Source: an uncultured SAR116 cluster alpha proteobacterium (lineage in GTDB: Bacteria; Pseudomonadota; Alphaproteobacteria; Puniceispirillales; Marisalimonadaceae). Taken from it: 41,431 nt of DNA. The translations under genes and the position numbers were made by a program. The stretch is from contig CABZSR010000013.1 of assembly GCA_902528415.1 (NCBI GenBank), forward strand, positions 1 to 41,431, in the 5' to 3' direction. This document shows positions 1-7,571 of the stretch, piece by piece. The notes beneath the pieces were generated by a model. The model saw only the letters and a list, made by a program, of their open reading frames with translations, searched no databases and was not told where the DNA came from. The stretch's first letter is position 1, and each line of letters opens with the position of its first letter.

Positions 1-1
1 T

Positions 2-310
2 AATGACATAGAAGCTCTTAAAATTGGAGTAACAACAAGAACGTTAAAAGAGAGATATGGTAAATATTTGAAAGAAATATATTTTCATAAAAAGTTATAT
101 GAAGTTTATGCATATAAAATTGAAAAAGATTTACTAGAGCATTTTAGAAATAATATAGACACTAGAATATTTCTTTCCGGATTAAGAAATAAAAAAAGAT
201 TCAAAGGGGATACTGAAATGTTATGTTGGTCCCAATTTGATAAATTAAAAAGTTACCTTTATGAGCAGATAAAGAATTTAGATATTGAAGAAATAAATGC
301 TACTAAATAA
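2..310 (+). CDS. GIY-YIG-like (T5orf172/MUG113-type) protein, C-terminal part, cut by window edge
   Basis: The reading frame is open from base 2, so the start lies left of the window. The first visible residues contain a LKIGVT segment followed by an arginine-rich ERYGKY stretch, then a helix with E-K-DLLEHF, then G-D-TEML. This order (KIG.T, R, E..., G.TE) is what GIY-YIG-like proteins of the T5orf172/MUG113 group show, and many of those are phage-borne nucleases or phage accessory proteins. The actual GIY core would be just upstream and cannot be seen, so nuclease activity is inferred. It sits at the distal end of the integrase/AlpA element, and faces the leftward genes tail to tail. Confidence 0.45.
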   Translation, partial: NDIEALKIGVTTRTLKERYGKYLKEIYFHKKLYEVYAYKIEKDLLEHFRNNIDTRIFLSGLRNKKRFKGDTEMLCWSQFDKLKSYLYEQIKNLDIEEINATK

Positions 311-348
311 TTTTTACATATGCTTTTCTTGGTTCTTTAACTAATCTC

Positions 349-708
349 TTAAAGAGTATGTTTAAATAGATTATCCGATGATTTTTGCATAATATCCTCT
401 TTACCTTTTAATAGACTTAAATACCTAATTGCTAGATTAGCTTTTTTAAATAAATCCAATTCTACATTATTTAGAGCTTCATTTATTACGTTTTGAGAAC
501 TAATTAATAGATTTTTATGTGTCTCATCAATTTCTCTTAAAATAGCTTCTGTTGCATCCTCTAATGCCTTTTTAAATTCATCAATTTGCCTCCAACGTGA
601 TAATGTTTCTTCTCTTAAATCAAGCTCTTTAGCAATAATTGAGGCTTTAACGCCAGAGGCAAGTAAATGAACTGCAATAAGTTGATTTTTATTGAGTTTT
701 GTTGACAT
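349..708 (-). CDS. Helix-turn-helix protein, terminase-small-subunit-like
   Basis: A 119-residue protein. Residues 5-45 form a helix-turn-helix of the kind in phBC6A51-type and terminase-small-subunit proteins: LNKNQLIAVHLLASG, then ASIIAKELDLREETLSRW. The rest is a long charged helix (KALEDATEAILREI) ending in a KGKEDI tail. In phages such proteins recognise packaging sites; in satellites and islands they can be repressors or DNA-binding accessory factors. The start codon lies inside the end of the AlpA gene in another frame (20-base overlap), so the two are probably cotranslated. Its place beside AlpA and an integrase fits a phage-satellite-like element. The precise role is not known. Confidence 0.55.
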   Translation of the reverse strand: MSTKLNKNQLIAVHLLASGVKASIIAKELDLREETLSRWRQIDEFKKALEDATEAILREIDETHKNLLISSQNVINEALNNVELDLFKKANLAIRYLSLLKGKEDIMQKSSDNLFKHTL

Positions 709-925
709 TTTTTATATGAGGTTTATGCCCTAAAAAACCTCTTATTTTTTTTTGGTCATTAATATACTTATTGATTTCATCCATGTCCCACATAACTTTA
801 TTGGGACCTAACAGGAAGGGTTTCGGAAAATTATCTATATTCTTTGACCACCTAAATACTGTAGATGAACTAATATTTAATATTCTTGAAACTTCTTTCT
901 TAGAGATAAACCTATTTTTGAACAT
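689..925 (-). CDS. AlpA-family transcriptional regulator/excisionase-like protein
   Basis: A 78-residue winged helix-turn-helix protein. The N-terminus (RFISKKEVSRILNISSSTVF, then RW) is the MerR/AlpA-type DNA-binding helix pair. It is followed by a FPKPF...W-D-MDEINKYI segment, the usual AlpA wing and last helix. AlpA proteins activate integrase/excision genes in P4-like islands. It is transcribed in the same direction as the integrase at 1036-2208, downstream of it, and overlaps the next gene. A 14-base perfect palindrome lies about 18 bases before its start codon and is a good operator candidate. A GAGG ribosome site sits about 9 bases before the ATG. Confidence 0.8.
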   Translation of the reverse strand: MFKNRFISKKEVSRILNISSSTVFRWSKNIDNFPKPFLLGPNKVMWDMDEINKYINDQKKIRGFLGHKPHIKNVNKTQ

Positions 926-942
926 GATAAAAACCTCAAAAT

Positions 943-956
943 TCCTCAGCTGAGGA
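943..956. promoter_or_regulatory. Perfect 14-bp palindrome upstream of AlpA (candidate operator)
   Basis: The bases TCCTCAGCTGAGGA read the same on both strands with no loop. The site lies between the integrase and the AlpA gene, just upstream of the AlpA ribosome site. A gapless dyad in this place is typical of a dimeric repressor or activator site. The stem has no T-run, so a terminator is unlikely. Which protein binds is unknown; AlpA itself or a repressor outside the window are the obvious candidates. Confidence 0.4.
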
Positions 957-1035
957 GTTAACGTTTTACGCCCATGATCTCCAATTTTTGTATCTATATA
1001 TTAGCACATTTTAACACTTAAAAAAACATGTTTCG

Positions 1036-2208
1036 TCAATTGATCACATACTTTTCCCAATCTTTTAAAATTACTGTTCTTTGTTCAATCAAATTTGATC
1101 TTAAGTATGCTTCTTCAACTTTGTTGGGTAGCTCGTGTGCTAAACAAAACTCTATTGCATGATGCGAGTAATTGCCTGTTTCTTCTGCCCAGGTTCTAAA
1201 CGTTGCTCTAAATCCGTGAACAGTTATTTTTAAATGAGGAAATTTTTTTTTTATAAATACAAGCATAACTCCATTAGATATATGTCTCCCAGTAGCAGGG
1301 TTTGTAAATACATAGTCGTGGTTATGTTTTTTTCTCATTAATTCGATAATAGATATGACCTCATTCGATAAAGGAACTGTGTGCTCCTTTCTTCCTTTCA
1401 TATTATAATAAGGCAAAGTCCAAATCTTTTTATCTAAATCAAATTGTTCAAACTTTGATTTAATAACCTCACTTGTTCTTGTTATAGTTAAGATTAATAA
1501 CCTTAATGCATAAGTTGAAAGTAAATTTAATTCACATAATTCAATATAAAATCTACTAATATTGTCATGAATTAAATAGGGATGATGCTTGACCTTTCTG
1601 ATTTTAAAGGGGTTTGGAAGAATATGGTAAAGATGTTCATGCCAAGAGGCAGGATTTTCTTTTAAGTACCATTTCTTTACTTTGGCAAAAGTTATTATTC
1701 GGAATAATCGTTGTTGAAGACGTCTTGCAGTCTCTGTTTTAGTAGTCCAAATAGGTAATAAAACCTCAACAATGTCGTCATTATTTATATCAATAAATGG
1801 TTTCTTATCTAAAACAGGGGAGGCGTAGGTAGCAATTGTATTTCGCCATTGTTGTTCACTTTTAGGATTAGTCCATTCATCTTTCTTTTTTGTTGAAATA
1901 TAGATATCTGCAATATCTGAGAATTTCTTATTTTGCTGTTGCCTAAGTATTTGGGCTCTATTCTTTTCATCTATAGGGTCAATCTTTTTACCTAGTAATT
2001 GCTTATTGCTTAGTGCATGTTGTCTAGCTTGAAAAAGCGATACATCTGGGAAGCCTCCTAAACCCATTTCTCTTGATTTTTTGTTAATTGTATAGCGAAA
2101 ACTCCATTTGCCTCTTCCAGGGCTATTAATTGAAAGATAAAGCCCATTTCCATCATGATATTTGCCTATTGGTAAAGCTAATATTTGTTTTGCATTTAAT
2201 CTTTTCAT
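1036..2208 (-). CDS. P4-type tyrosine integrase (complete)
   Basis: A 390-residue site-specific recombinase of the P4 family. The N-terminal DUF4102-like domain (residues 1-85) contains DGNGLYLSI, then KWSFRYTI, then LGGFPDVSL. A SAM-like core-binding domain follows, and the catalytic domain starts near residue 205. Active-site residues are visible: Arg in TITRTSEV, His and Arg in HGFRATFR, the second His in LAHELPN and the Tyr in EEAYLRSN. Length is normal for the family, so it may be functional. Its 5' end points at the 16-base copy of the tRNA-Ser 3' end at 2350-2365, about 140 bases away, as expected for an integrase next to its attachment site. It lies outside the 2350-22077 interval, so it most likely belongs to a separate, more distal element. 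Confidence 0.92.
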   Translation of the reverse strand: MKRLNAKQILALPIGKYHDGNGLYLSINSPGRGKWSFRYTINKKSREMGLGGFPDVSLFQARQHALSNKQLLGKKIDPIDEKNRAQILRQQQNKKFSDIADIYISTKKKDEWTNPKSEQQWRNTIATYASPVLDKKPFIDINNDDIVEVLLPIWTTKTETARRLQQRLFRIITFAKVKKWYLKENPASWHEHLYHILPNPFKIRKVKHHPYLIHDNISRFYIELCELNLLSTYALRLLILTITRTSEVIKSKFEQFDLDKKIWTLPYYNMKGRKEHTVPLSNEVISIIELMRKKHNHDYVFTNPATGRHISNGVMLVFIKKKFPHLKITVHGFRATFRTWAEETGNYSHHAIEFCLAHELPNKVEEAYLRSNLIEQRTVILKDWEKYVIN

Positions 2209-2609
2209 GTCATCTCCAGTCTACAACTTGGCCCACAAGTTGGGTTGATTAAAGATGATTTATAATGAAATAGTATGAAGAGCCTTCGTCAACAACTTCC
2301 CGTGTTTCCTTAGGTTTATGACATAGTATGACATAAGGAAGTTATCTTAATGGCGGAGGGAGGGGATGTCAATTATCTTACTAAGTTACTGATTATTTTA
2401 AATAATTTGAAATAATGACTTCCTATTCCCCGCTCTAATCCCCTAATATGGATCACAATTATTTTCTGATCTTTAAATCAAACCAGAGAACCTCCTCCTC
2501 GTTATATCATTTTAATCATTTTATCAATCTTATGTTTTGGGGTATTTGATAAATAGACATACCAAGCATTAAGGACGCAACTTACCAACGACCTTTAAAG
2601 GTATATTTG
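2209..2609. other. Non-coding junction region with attachment-site repeat
   Basis: About 400 bases without a convincing gene. It contains short direct repeats of TATGACATA near 2320-2337 and an AACTTCC/GGAAGTT inverted pair around them. The copy of the tRNA-Ser 3' end follows at 2350-2365. The rest up to 2609 is plain AT-rich sequence with a small ACCTTTAAAGGT palindrome near 2590. The TATGACATA repeats lie between the integrase and the attachment copy, so they may be integrase arm-type sites; that is inference. Confidence 0.5.
2350..2365. repeat. Distal attachment-site copy of the tRNA-Ser 3' end
   Basis: Sixteen bases, ATGGCGGAGGGAGGGG, identical to 22062-22077. There they form the CCA, the discriminator, the whole 3' acceptor strand and part of the T-stem of tRNA-Ser(GCT). 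Tyrosine integrases commonly use tRNA 3' ends and leave such a copy at the far end of the element. No tRNA body is attached to this copy, so it is a scar and not a second gene. It marks a boundary between two elements or the far end of the 19.7-kb island. Confidence 0.8.
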
Positions 2610-3323
2610 TCACCCCATAACAGGTTTAAAATCTTTACCATTTCCTAAAAAGCATCTAATCCATTCTATAATAGGTTTGTGTTTATTTTGATTTATCGCA
2701 AATCTAGAGAGATGAGGAAGCATTATTAAATTTTTTCTTTTTCCCTTCAGAAGTCCAGATGATTGTTTACAAGTCCAACCTTGTCCATGATCAATCTTAA
2801 ATTGCTTTATATTTGACAAATCAGTCATTTGGCTACAAACAAATTCAAAACACTTATTTCCTAATACTATTATTAAATTAGGGTTAATTTTTTCAATTAA
2901 ATATGAATGAACAGGCCAACATTTAGTTGCTAAGTGATTATAGTTTTGAATATTACTTTCTGAGTGAAATCTTGCAAAAATTAAATTGGTTGAAAAAGCA
3001 TTCCTTGGATTAACCATTAATGAAGATAATAAATACTGCACTCTTTTTTGAAGAGGACTTTGTCCAATTGGATTTGGTTTACCTCTTGGACTCCAGGAGC
3101 CGTCATAATATTCATTAAATCCTGGATTTTTTAACATAAAATTTAAATGTTCAATTATAGTTTGTTTTTCTTTAAAAGGGTTTCCACCTGGACTTGAGCC
3201 CAAAAAATAAATAGGAGACTTAGTACTATTTTCAAATGAGGAGTAATTAAAAGAACCAGATGTATTAGCTATACCCAAATCTTTTAACAATATTTTCAAA
3301 TTTAATATTTCTTTTTTGTTCAT
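2610..3323 (-). CDS. Uracil-DNA-glycosylase-fold protein
   Basis: A 237-residue protein with the layout of the uracil-DNA glycosylase superfamily. There is an N-terminal strand and loop PIYFLGSSPGGNP (about residue 37, the GxxPG-type motif). A central TNLIFARF strand follows, then CWPVHSYLIEKINPNLIIVL (typical cysteine and NP-strand of families 4 and 6), and then a C-terminal LPHLSRF loop in the place of the HPS motif. These enzymes cut uracil or other damaged bases out of DNA. Substrate cannot be told from sequence; several mobile-element members have unknown targets. It is the first gene inside the distal attachment copy and is divergent from the gene at 3441. Confidence 0.6.
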   Translation of the reverse strand: MNKKEILNLKILLKDLGIANTSGSFNYSSFENSTKSPIYFLGSSPGGNPFKEKQTIIEHLNFMLKNPGFNEYYDGSWSPRGKPNPIGQSPLQKRVQYLLSSLMVNPRNAFSTNLIFARFHSESNIQNYNHLATKCWPVHSYLIEKINPNLIIVLGNKCFEFVCSQMTDLSNIKQFKIDHGQGWTCKQSSGLLKGKRKNLIMLPHLSRFAINQNKHKPIIEWIRCFLGNGKDFKPVMG

Positions 3324-3440
3324 AATTTATCCTTTCTTAATAAATATCTTATTTAAAGTTAGAAATAAATTAAGATAAGTCAATTTATTTATTGTAATAT
3401 TTTTAATATTATTATATTTTCTTAATTTAAAGGAGATAAA

Positions 3441-4145
3441 ATGGGAATAGAGATTTCTGATGAAGAACTACTTTCTATGGATCCTGACTTATTTTTAAAA
3501 TTACAAAAATATCTCAGAGAATATAGACATAATAAAAGTACTACTTTATCAGAGGGAATAAAAAAGACTGATCAAATAACATTGTATGATTATGAAACTC
3601 GCACTTCAAATCATTGGTATTTTAGGGAGTTAAATACAGTTTTTGAAGAAGTAGAAGACAAACAAGGAAAATATTTAGGTATTAAAATAACACAGAATGA
3701 TAAAACATACATTGCTAGAAACTGGAGGATTAACGAACAAATAAAAAGTATCGTTAATCTAGCTTCATCTTGTAATTTAAAATGTCTTTGGAGACATGGT
3801 CATCCATTAGATAAATATTTTTTAAATGAAAAGGAAAATGATTTTTTAAAAGGCAGTCACCATATTGGCTTTTCTGAAAATCATGCTTATCCGTGGGTAT
3901 TTGTTTTAGGTTCAGAGTCCTTAAGGCGAAGACAAGGTGGTCAATTAATAAAATCCATAACATTCAACAAGAAATATTTGAATAGAATTAATAAATTCTT
4001 AATTAAAACTAAAAACACTGGTTCTCTTCCAAGTAAAGGTGAATATTGTTTACAAAAATTTGGAGGTAAAGATATTTCAATTTTGCCAGACGATTTGGAA
4101 AACTTATTGAAAAAACTTTCAAAAGAACCATGGTTAAAAAATTAG
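3441..4145 (+). CDS. Protein of unknown function (234 aa)
   Basis: I do not recognise this protein. The start is firm, with AAAGGAG seven bases before the ATG. It is soluble, with no signal peptide or membrane segment. The C-terminal half has a W-x-FVLGSES stretch, then a basic RRRQGG, and a SHHIGF motif near residue 140. These could be nucleic-acid contacts, but no catalytic signature is clear. It is divergent from the UDG-fold gene and shares the 117-base intergenic region with it, so the two may be co-regulated. The AT-rich codon use matches the neighbours. Confidence 0.6.
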   Translation: MGIEISDEELLSMDPDLFLKLQKYLREYRHNKSTTLSEGIKKTDQITLYDYETRTSNHWYFRELNTVFEEVEDKQGKYLGIKITQNDKTYIARNWRINEQIKSIVNLASSCNLKCLWRHGHPLDKYFLNEKENDFLKGSHHIGFSENHAYPWVFVLGSESLRRRQGGQLIKSITFNKKYLNRINKFLIKTKNTGSLPSKGEYCLQKFGGKDISILPDDLENLLKKLSKEPWLKN

Positions 4146-4268
4146 TTGTAGGAATATATTTAGTTACTATTGAAATCATAATTTAAATATCTTACGTATA
4201 TAAAAGGCATTTAATTACCAACTTGTACGCCTTGGCATCCCGCCTAAAGTACTAAAGCGGAGGCTTCA

Positions 4269-4520
4269 ATGAAAAAAATAATTTGGAAAGAACTTAAGGA
4301 AGATGATCCTGTCTTTAAGCAGGGCTTCAGAATATCTACTAACAATAAAACTCGACAAGATTATATTAAGCATCGAGAAAAAACTGAAAATAAGAAAAAT
4401 CTTTTTCTAGAACCAGTTGGAGATAGCAATTCATCGAGAGAGGAAATAGTTCAAAAACTTATTAAAGTTTTGATAAAAAATGGCTGGAAAATTACTGGAG
4501 ACAAAAATGACAGTAATTAA
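4269..4520 (+). CDS. Small charged protein of unknown function (83 aa)
   Basis: The start has a good ribosome site (GGAGG, six bases before the ATG). The protein is highly charged with no cysteine or membrane segment. The first half is rich in K, E and D; the last 25 residues look like an amphipathic helix (EEIVQKLIKVLIKNGW). No family is recognised. Its last 14 bases overlap the start of the next gene, which indicates translational coupling. The leader just upstream (4237-4262) carries a short CCGC/GCGG inverted pair that could fold and affect translation. Confidence 0.5.
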   Translation: MKKIIWKELKEDDPVFKQGFRISTNNKTRQDYIKHREKTENKKNLFLEPVGDSNSSREEIVQKLIKVLIKNGWKITGDKNDSN

Positions 4521-4884
4521 ACTTCCAAGAAATATTTGTATTCTTCTAAAATATGTAGATCCTTCACCTAGACAACGCGTTTTTTACCTAGGGGTAGTTT
4601 ATACTGGTCCTCAACTTTGCCAGGATGTTACAGAACTCTTTTTAAAACGTCACGGTATAATCGGCGGGGTAAGAATGTGGTCGTTAATAACATATGATAA
4701 ATATGATATTGATGATTCACGTCGCTACTCTATTGAGTTAGATAAATGTGTCGAAGATGATGTGCCTGATATGTTGTGCCAATATTTTATTGGGAAACAT
4801 ATAACCTTTAATGATCTAAGAAAATTTGGATGGAATGGAAATGTTATCAACAATGCCAAAATAATAGATTTTAAGAAAGATTAA
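4507..4884 (+). CDS. Protein of unknown function (125 aa), coupled to upstream gene
   Basis: The ATG at 4507 has GGAG six bases upstream and is preferred over an ATG at 4480, which has no such site. It gives a 125-residue soluble protein beginning MTVIKLPRNI. There is no recognisable motif; it contains RHGIIGGVRMWS and ends in FGWNGNVINN plus a basic tail. The overlap of 14 bases with the 83-aa gene suggests that the two products work together. Its end meets the leftward gene 4881-5069 tail to tail with a 4-base overlap. Confidence 0.55.
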   Translation: MTVIKLPRNICILLKYVDPSPRQRVFYLGVVYTGPQLCQDVTELFLKRHGIIGGVRMWSLITYDKYDIDDSRRYSIELDKCVEDDVPDMLCQYFIGKHITFNDLRKFGWNGNVINNAKIIDFKKD

Positions 4885-5069
4885 CTGTTGTCTTGGTATA
4901 ATTTTTTAACTTCAGATCTAAATACGTCATTAACTGTAAAATAATGACCGTTTTCCTCATGAAGGGATGTGCCTGATGAATGGTATTCTATAATATGTTG
5001 ATAAAAAGAAGAGATGTCTTTGATTATATAATCATTACCGTTATTATCTTTTATTTTATATACACTCAT
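4881..5069 (-). CDS. Small protein of unknown function (62 aa)
   Basis: The ATG at 5069 is preceded by AAAGGA at seven bases and starts MSVYKIKDNNGNDYIIKDI. An in-frame ATG at 5084 lacks a good site. The product is small, acidic and soluble, with several tyrosines and histidines (FYQHIIEYHSSGTSL). No family is recognised. It could be an antitoxin-like or anti-restriction small protein, but nothing visible supports either. It lies upstream of the ADP-ribosylglycohydrolase-like gene on the opposite side, with about 40 bases between stop and start. Confidence 0.45.
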   Translation of the reverse strand: MSVYKIKDNNGNDYIIKDISSFYQHIIEYHSSGTSLHEENGHYFTVNDVFRSEVKKLYQDNS

Positions 5070-5110
5070 CAGGTGTCCTTTCATGAGAATTTTAATATAT
5101 CAATAAATAG

Positions 5111-5791
5111 TTAATTCGCTGCCATACAATTTGTTACTACTCCATAAATTATAGAACAGTAATTAGCTTTTCCTGAAAATTTTATTGCATCTTCAAGTGA
5201 TTTATTTTCTTTTATAAAGTGAAGTGCAGAAAAGATAACATTATATACATACCCATCTGACTTTAACTTGGCATTTTGTAATTTTGTCCAACTTTCTTTT
5301 AAGTCTTTGTTGTTAGAAATAAGATTTTCAGCATCGTCAAAACTTTTACCTTCCAGCAAGTATCTACAAAGCATAATTACAATAGCAGATCCATTTCCTG
5401 CATCATCATCAAAATGTGTAATTTTGGCTTCCAGTTTTGCCAAGGTTATAAGTTTATTGGTCGGTATAGCTAACATACCAGCTAAAGGTGTTGCCCTGTG
5501 AGCTGGGCCACATCCAGCTGTATTAAAGCCAAACTCTTCATGTACTTTTTTTACAGCTAATTTAGGATCCATCCCTTTATCAATTTTGTTAAAAACACTT
5601 GCATATGTTGGGCCCGTATCAAATGCATCACTTTGCCACCAATTTAAATATCTTAGTCTTAAGTCATCTTCGTTAAATTGTTTATTTGCAGTAAGGCTGT
5701 CAGTTAATATTTTAGCTAACTCAGACGGACCTCCAATTTGGTCGCCTATCTTTATGCCTTCTATAATTAGATTTGTATAATCATTCATCAT
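5111..5791 (-). CDS. Divergent ADP-ribosylglycohydrolase (DraG/ARH) family protein
   Basis: A 226-residue alpha-helical protein. The N-terminus has the family GIKIGDQIGGPSEL motif. The middle has RYLNWWQSDAFDTGPTY, corresponding to the W...FDIG.T segment, then AGCGPAHRATPLA in place of SNGALMR-APL, then HFDDDAG in place of the T-H-x-D helix. The last helix, where DraG enzymes carry GGDTDT that binds Mg, reads FSGKANYCSIIYGV, so the second metal aspartates are absent. It is also shorter than the usual 300 or so residues. Enzymatic removal of ADP-ribose is therefore doubtful; it may bind ADP-ribose or a related ligand. A second, broken DraG homolog lies at 13071-13715. The start codon is uncertain by one Met. 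Confidence 0.7.
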   Translation of the reverse strand: MMNDYTNLIIEGIKIGDQIGGPSELAKILTDSLTANKQFNEDDLRLRYLNWWQSDAFDTGPTYASVFNKIDKGMDPKLAVKKVHEEFGFNTAGCGPAHRATPLAGMLAIPTNKLITLAKLEAKITHFDDDAGNGSAIVIMLCRYLLEGKSFDDAENLISNNKDLKESWTKLQNAKLKSDGYVYNVIFSALHFIKENKSLEDAIKFSGKANYCSIIYGVVTNCMAAN

Positions 5792-5897
5792 TTCATATGA
5801 TTATATTCATAGACTTAGTAAATCAAAATGCTTTAATGAAAACAGTTATCTAAACATTCATTTTATAGACGTTTAAGTTACTCAAGGAGATAGATTT

Positions 5898-6566
5898 ATG
5901 AAAAATTATGATGAAGAAAGATCAGAAAAATTACTTAATTTATATTCTGGTGCTATTACTGATATAATGGATGCACTTAGTCCTGATTACAGGAACCAAA
6001 CTCTGCCAAGTGATTTACGCCCTCTTACCCCAGATATGAAGATAGCAGGACCTGTATATACAGTTCGCGGTAACAAAAGATTCTATGATGACGGAGAAGA
6101 TCCGAGGTATAAACAAATGGATATGTTGGACGGAATTTTTCCTGGAAGCATAATAGTAATGGACTCTGGAGATGAAAAATCTGCTGCGCATTGGGGCGAA
6201 TTAATGAGTAAAACTTCAATGGAAAAAGGTGCTAAAGGCGCATTAATTCATGGAGGCATAAGAGATACTGACGAAATAATTAAACATAAATTTCCAGTTT
6301 TTGCTTGCTACTACTCTCCTCTAACTGCTGTGTATAGATATAATATAATAGATTTCAACAAACCTATTACAATTGGTGAGGTTAAAATTAATCCAGGAGA
6401 CTATGTATTTGGAGACATTGATGGAGTTGTATGTGTTCCTAAAGAAATTATAGATGAAGTGATAAATGAAGCAGAGATAGTAAAGGGTAAAGAAGATATT
6501 GTAAGAGATGAACTTTCTGCAGGAAAAAATATTAGAGACTTGTTTGAAAAATATAAGGTGTTTTAA
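5898..6566 (+). CDS. RraA-like family protein (HMG/oxaloacetate aldolase type)
   Basis: A 222-residue member of the RraA/demethylmenaquinone-methyltransferase-like fold. Members cleave 4-hydroxy-4-methyl-2-oxoglutarate or decarboxylate oxaloacetate with Mg, and E. coli RraA instead inhibits RNase E. The key segment is visible: WGELMS (Glu of the G-E-L loop) about residue 99, then ALIHGGIRDTDEI with the catalytic Arg-Asp pair near residues 122-123. The C-terminus has PGDYVFGDIDGVVCVPKE, the family dimer strand. With R-D and E present it is likely an aldolase or decarboxylase. The start has AGGAGA nine bases before the ATG. It lies in the island beside a DraG-type gene and a MORN gene, and is transcribed with the latter. 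Confidence 0.8.
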   Translation: MKNYDEERSEKLLNLYSGAITDIMDALSPDYRNQTLPSDLRPLTPDMKIAGPVYTVRGNKRFYDDGEDPRYKQMDMLDGIFPGSIIVMDSGDEKSAAHWGELMSKTSMEKGAKGALIHGGIRDTDEIIKHKFPVFACYYSPLTAVYRYNIIDFNKPITIGEVKINPGDYVFGDIDGVVCVPKEIIDEVINEAEIVKGKEDIVRDELSAGKNIRDLFEKYKVF

Positions 6567-6576
6567 GTTTAAAAAG

Positions 6577-7050
6577 ATGATTAACGACAATGAGTATAAA
6601 GAAGGCTTTAACGACTTCCTTGATGATGGATATGGTACATATATTCATTCTAATGGAGACAGGTACGTTGGCGAATTTAAAAATTACAAGAAGTGTGGAC
6701 ATGGTATCTCTCAATATTTAAGTGGAGATCAATATGTAGGTTCATTTAAAAATGACACCAGACACGGCCAAGGAACTTATACATGGGCAAACGGAGATCA
6801 ATATACAGGTGAATACATCAATGGTGAAATGAGTGGGCAAGGTATTTTTACTTGGTCAGATGGAGATATGTACGAGGGTGAATTTAAGAATGATATTTTC
6901 AATGGCAAAGGTATTTACACGTTTACTTATGGTGATAAGTATGAGGGTGGATTTAAAGATGGTTTACGTTTTGGTGAAGGTACTTACACTTACTCAGATG
7001 GAAGTATAAAAAAAGGGTTCTGGATGGGTGATTTACGAATTGTTACCTAA
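6577..7050 (+). CDS. MORN-repeat protein
   Basis: Six MORN repeats of 23 residues, each of the form GxGxYxxxxGDxYxGEFKN, fill about residues 15-157 (for example GQGTYTWANGDQYTGEY). The repeats form a beta-hairpin rod; in bacteria they occur in lipid-binding, cell-envelope or unknown proteins. There is no signal peptide and no fused enzyme domain. The ATG at 6577 is chosen because the frame upstream of it only reads through the end of the RraA gene and adds no repeat. Only 10 bases separate it from that gene, so the two probably share a transcript. The target is unknown. Confidence 0.75.
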   Translation: MINDNEYKEGFNDFLDDGYGTYIHSNGDRYVGEFKNYKKCGHGISQYLSGDQYVGSFKNDTRHGQGTYTWANGDQYTGEYINGEMSGQGIFTWSDGDMYEGEFKNDIFNGKGIYTFTYGDKYEGGFKDGLRFGEGTYTYSDGSIKKGFWMGDLRIVT

Positions 7051-7074
7051 ATTCAGTTAAGAATTTTAAGTAAT

Positions 7075-7422
7075 TTAAAATCTAAAGCTAAGTTGATTAG
7101 ATGATCTAATTTTTCTCGATGAAAAATGTCTGTAGAAAATTCGAAAATAAAAAACTACTAGAATGTAGTCTGGGAAAGTTGAGTTGCTTTCAAGTTTGTT
7201 GAATAGAAACAACAAATATTTTGTTATATATTTAATTTCAGATCTTAGACCTGTCGGCCCGTATTTTTTATATACTCTGTCAACAAGTTTATAGATGTAA
7301 CCATTGTAATAACCAAAGTAATGATCTGCTTCATATAAACTTAAATTCAGTTCACGATATAAATTCTGATTTAGTTCATTGATTAGTTGTTCTTTAATTT
7401 TATTTTGAAGATGATTTATCAT
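7075..7422 (-). CDS. Protein of unknown function (115 aa)
   Basis: The ATG at 7422 has AGGA six bases upstream and is preferred over the one at 7428. The product starts with an amphipathic helix rich in Asn, Gln and Glu, then YYNGYIYKLVDRVYKKYGPTGL, then hydrophobic and aromatic stretches (YLLFLF, YILVVFYFRIFY) and a basic tail. The aromatic stretches could be one or two membrane segments, but their charge pattern does not settle it. No family is recognised. It shares a promoter region with the divergent gene at 7572, where two copies of TGTATAATT resemble -10 elements. Confidence 0.4.
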   Translation of the reverse strand: MINHLQNKIKEQLINELNQNLYRELNLSLYEADHYFGYYNGYIYKLVDRVYKKYGPTGLRSEIKYITKYLLFLFNKLESNSTFPDYILVVFYFRIFYRHFSSRKIRSSNQLSFRF

Positions 7423-7571
7423 ATTCATTCCTAATCAAGGTCATTCTATTTTAAATTATTCAGTTGCTTTGATTTGTCATCTGAAAGTTAAATTAATTAT
7501 GTATAATTAATTGTATAATTTGTACTATATTTTTTCTAGCAACTTATTATCTTAGTTTAAGGTTAACTATA

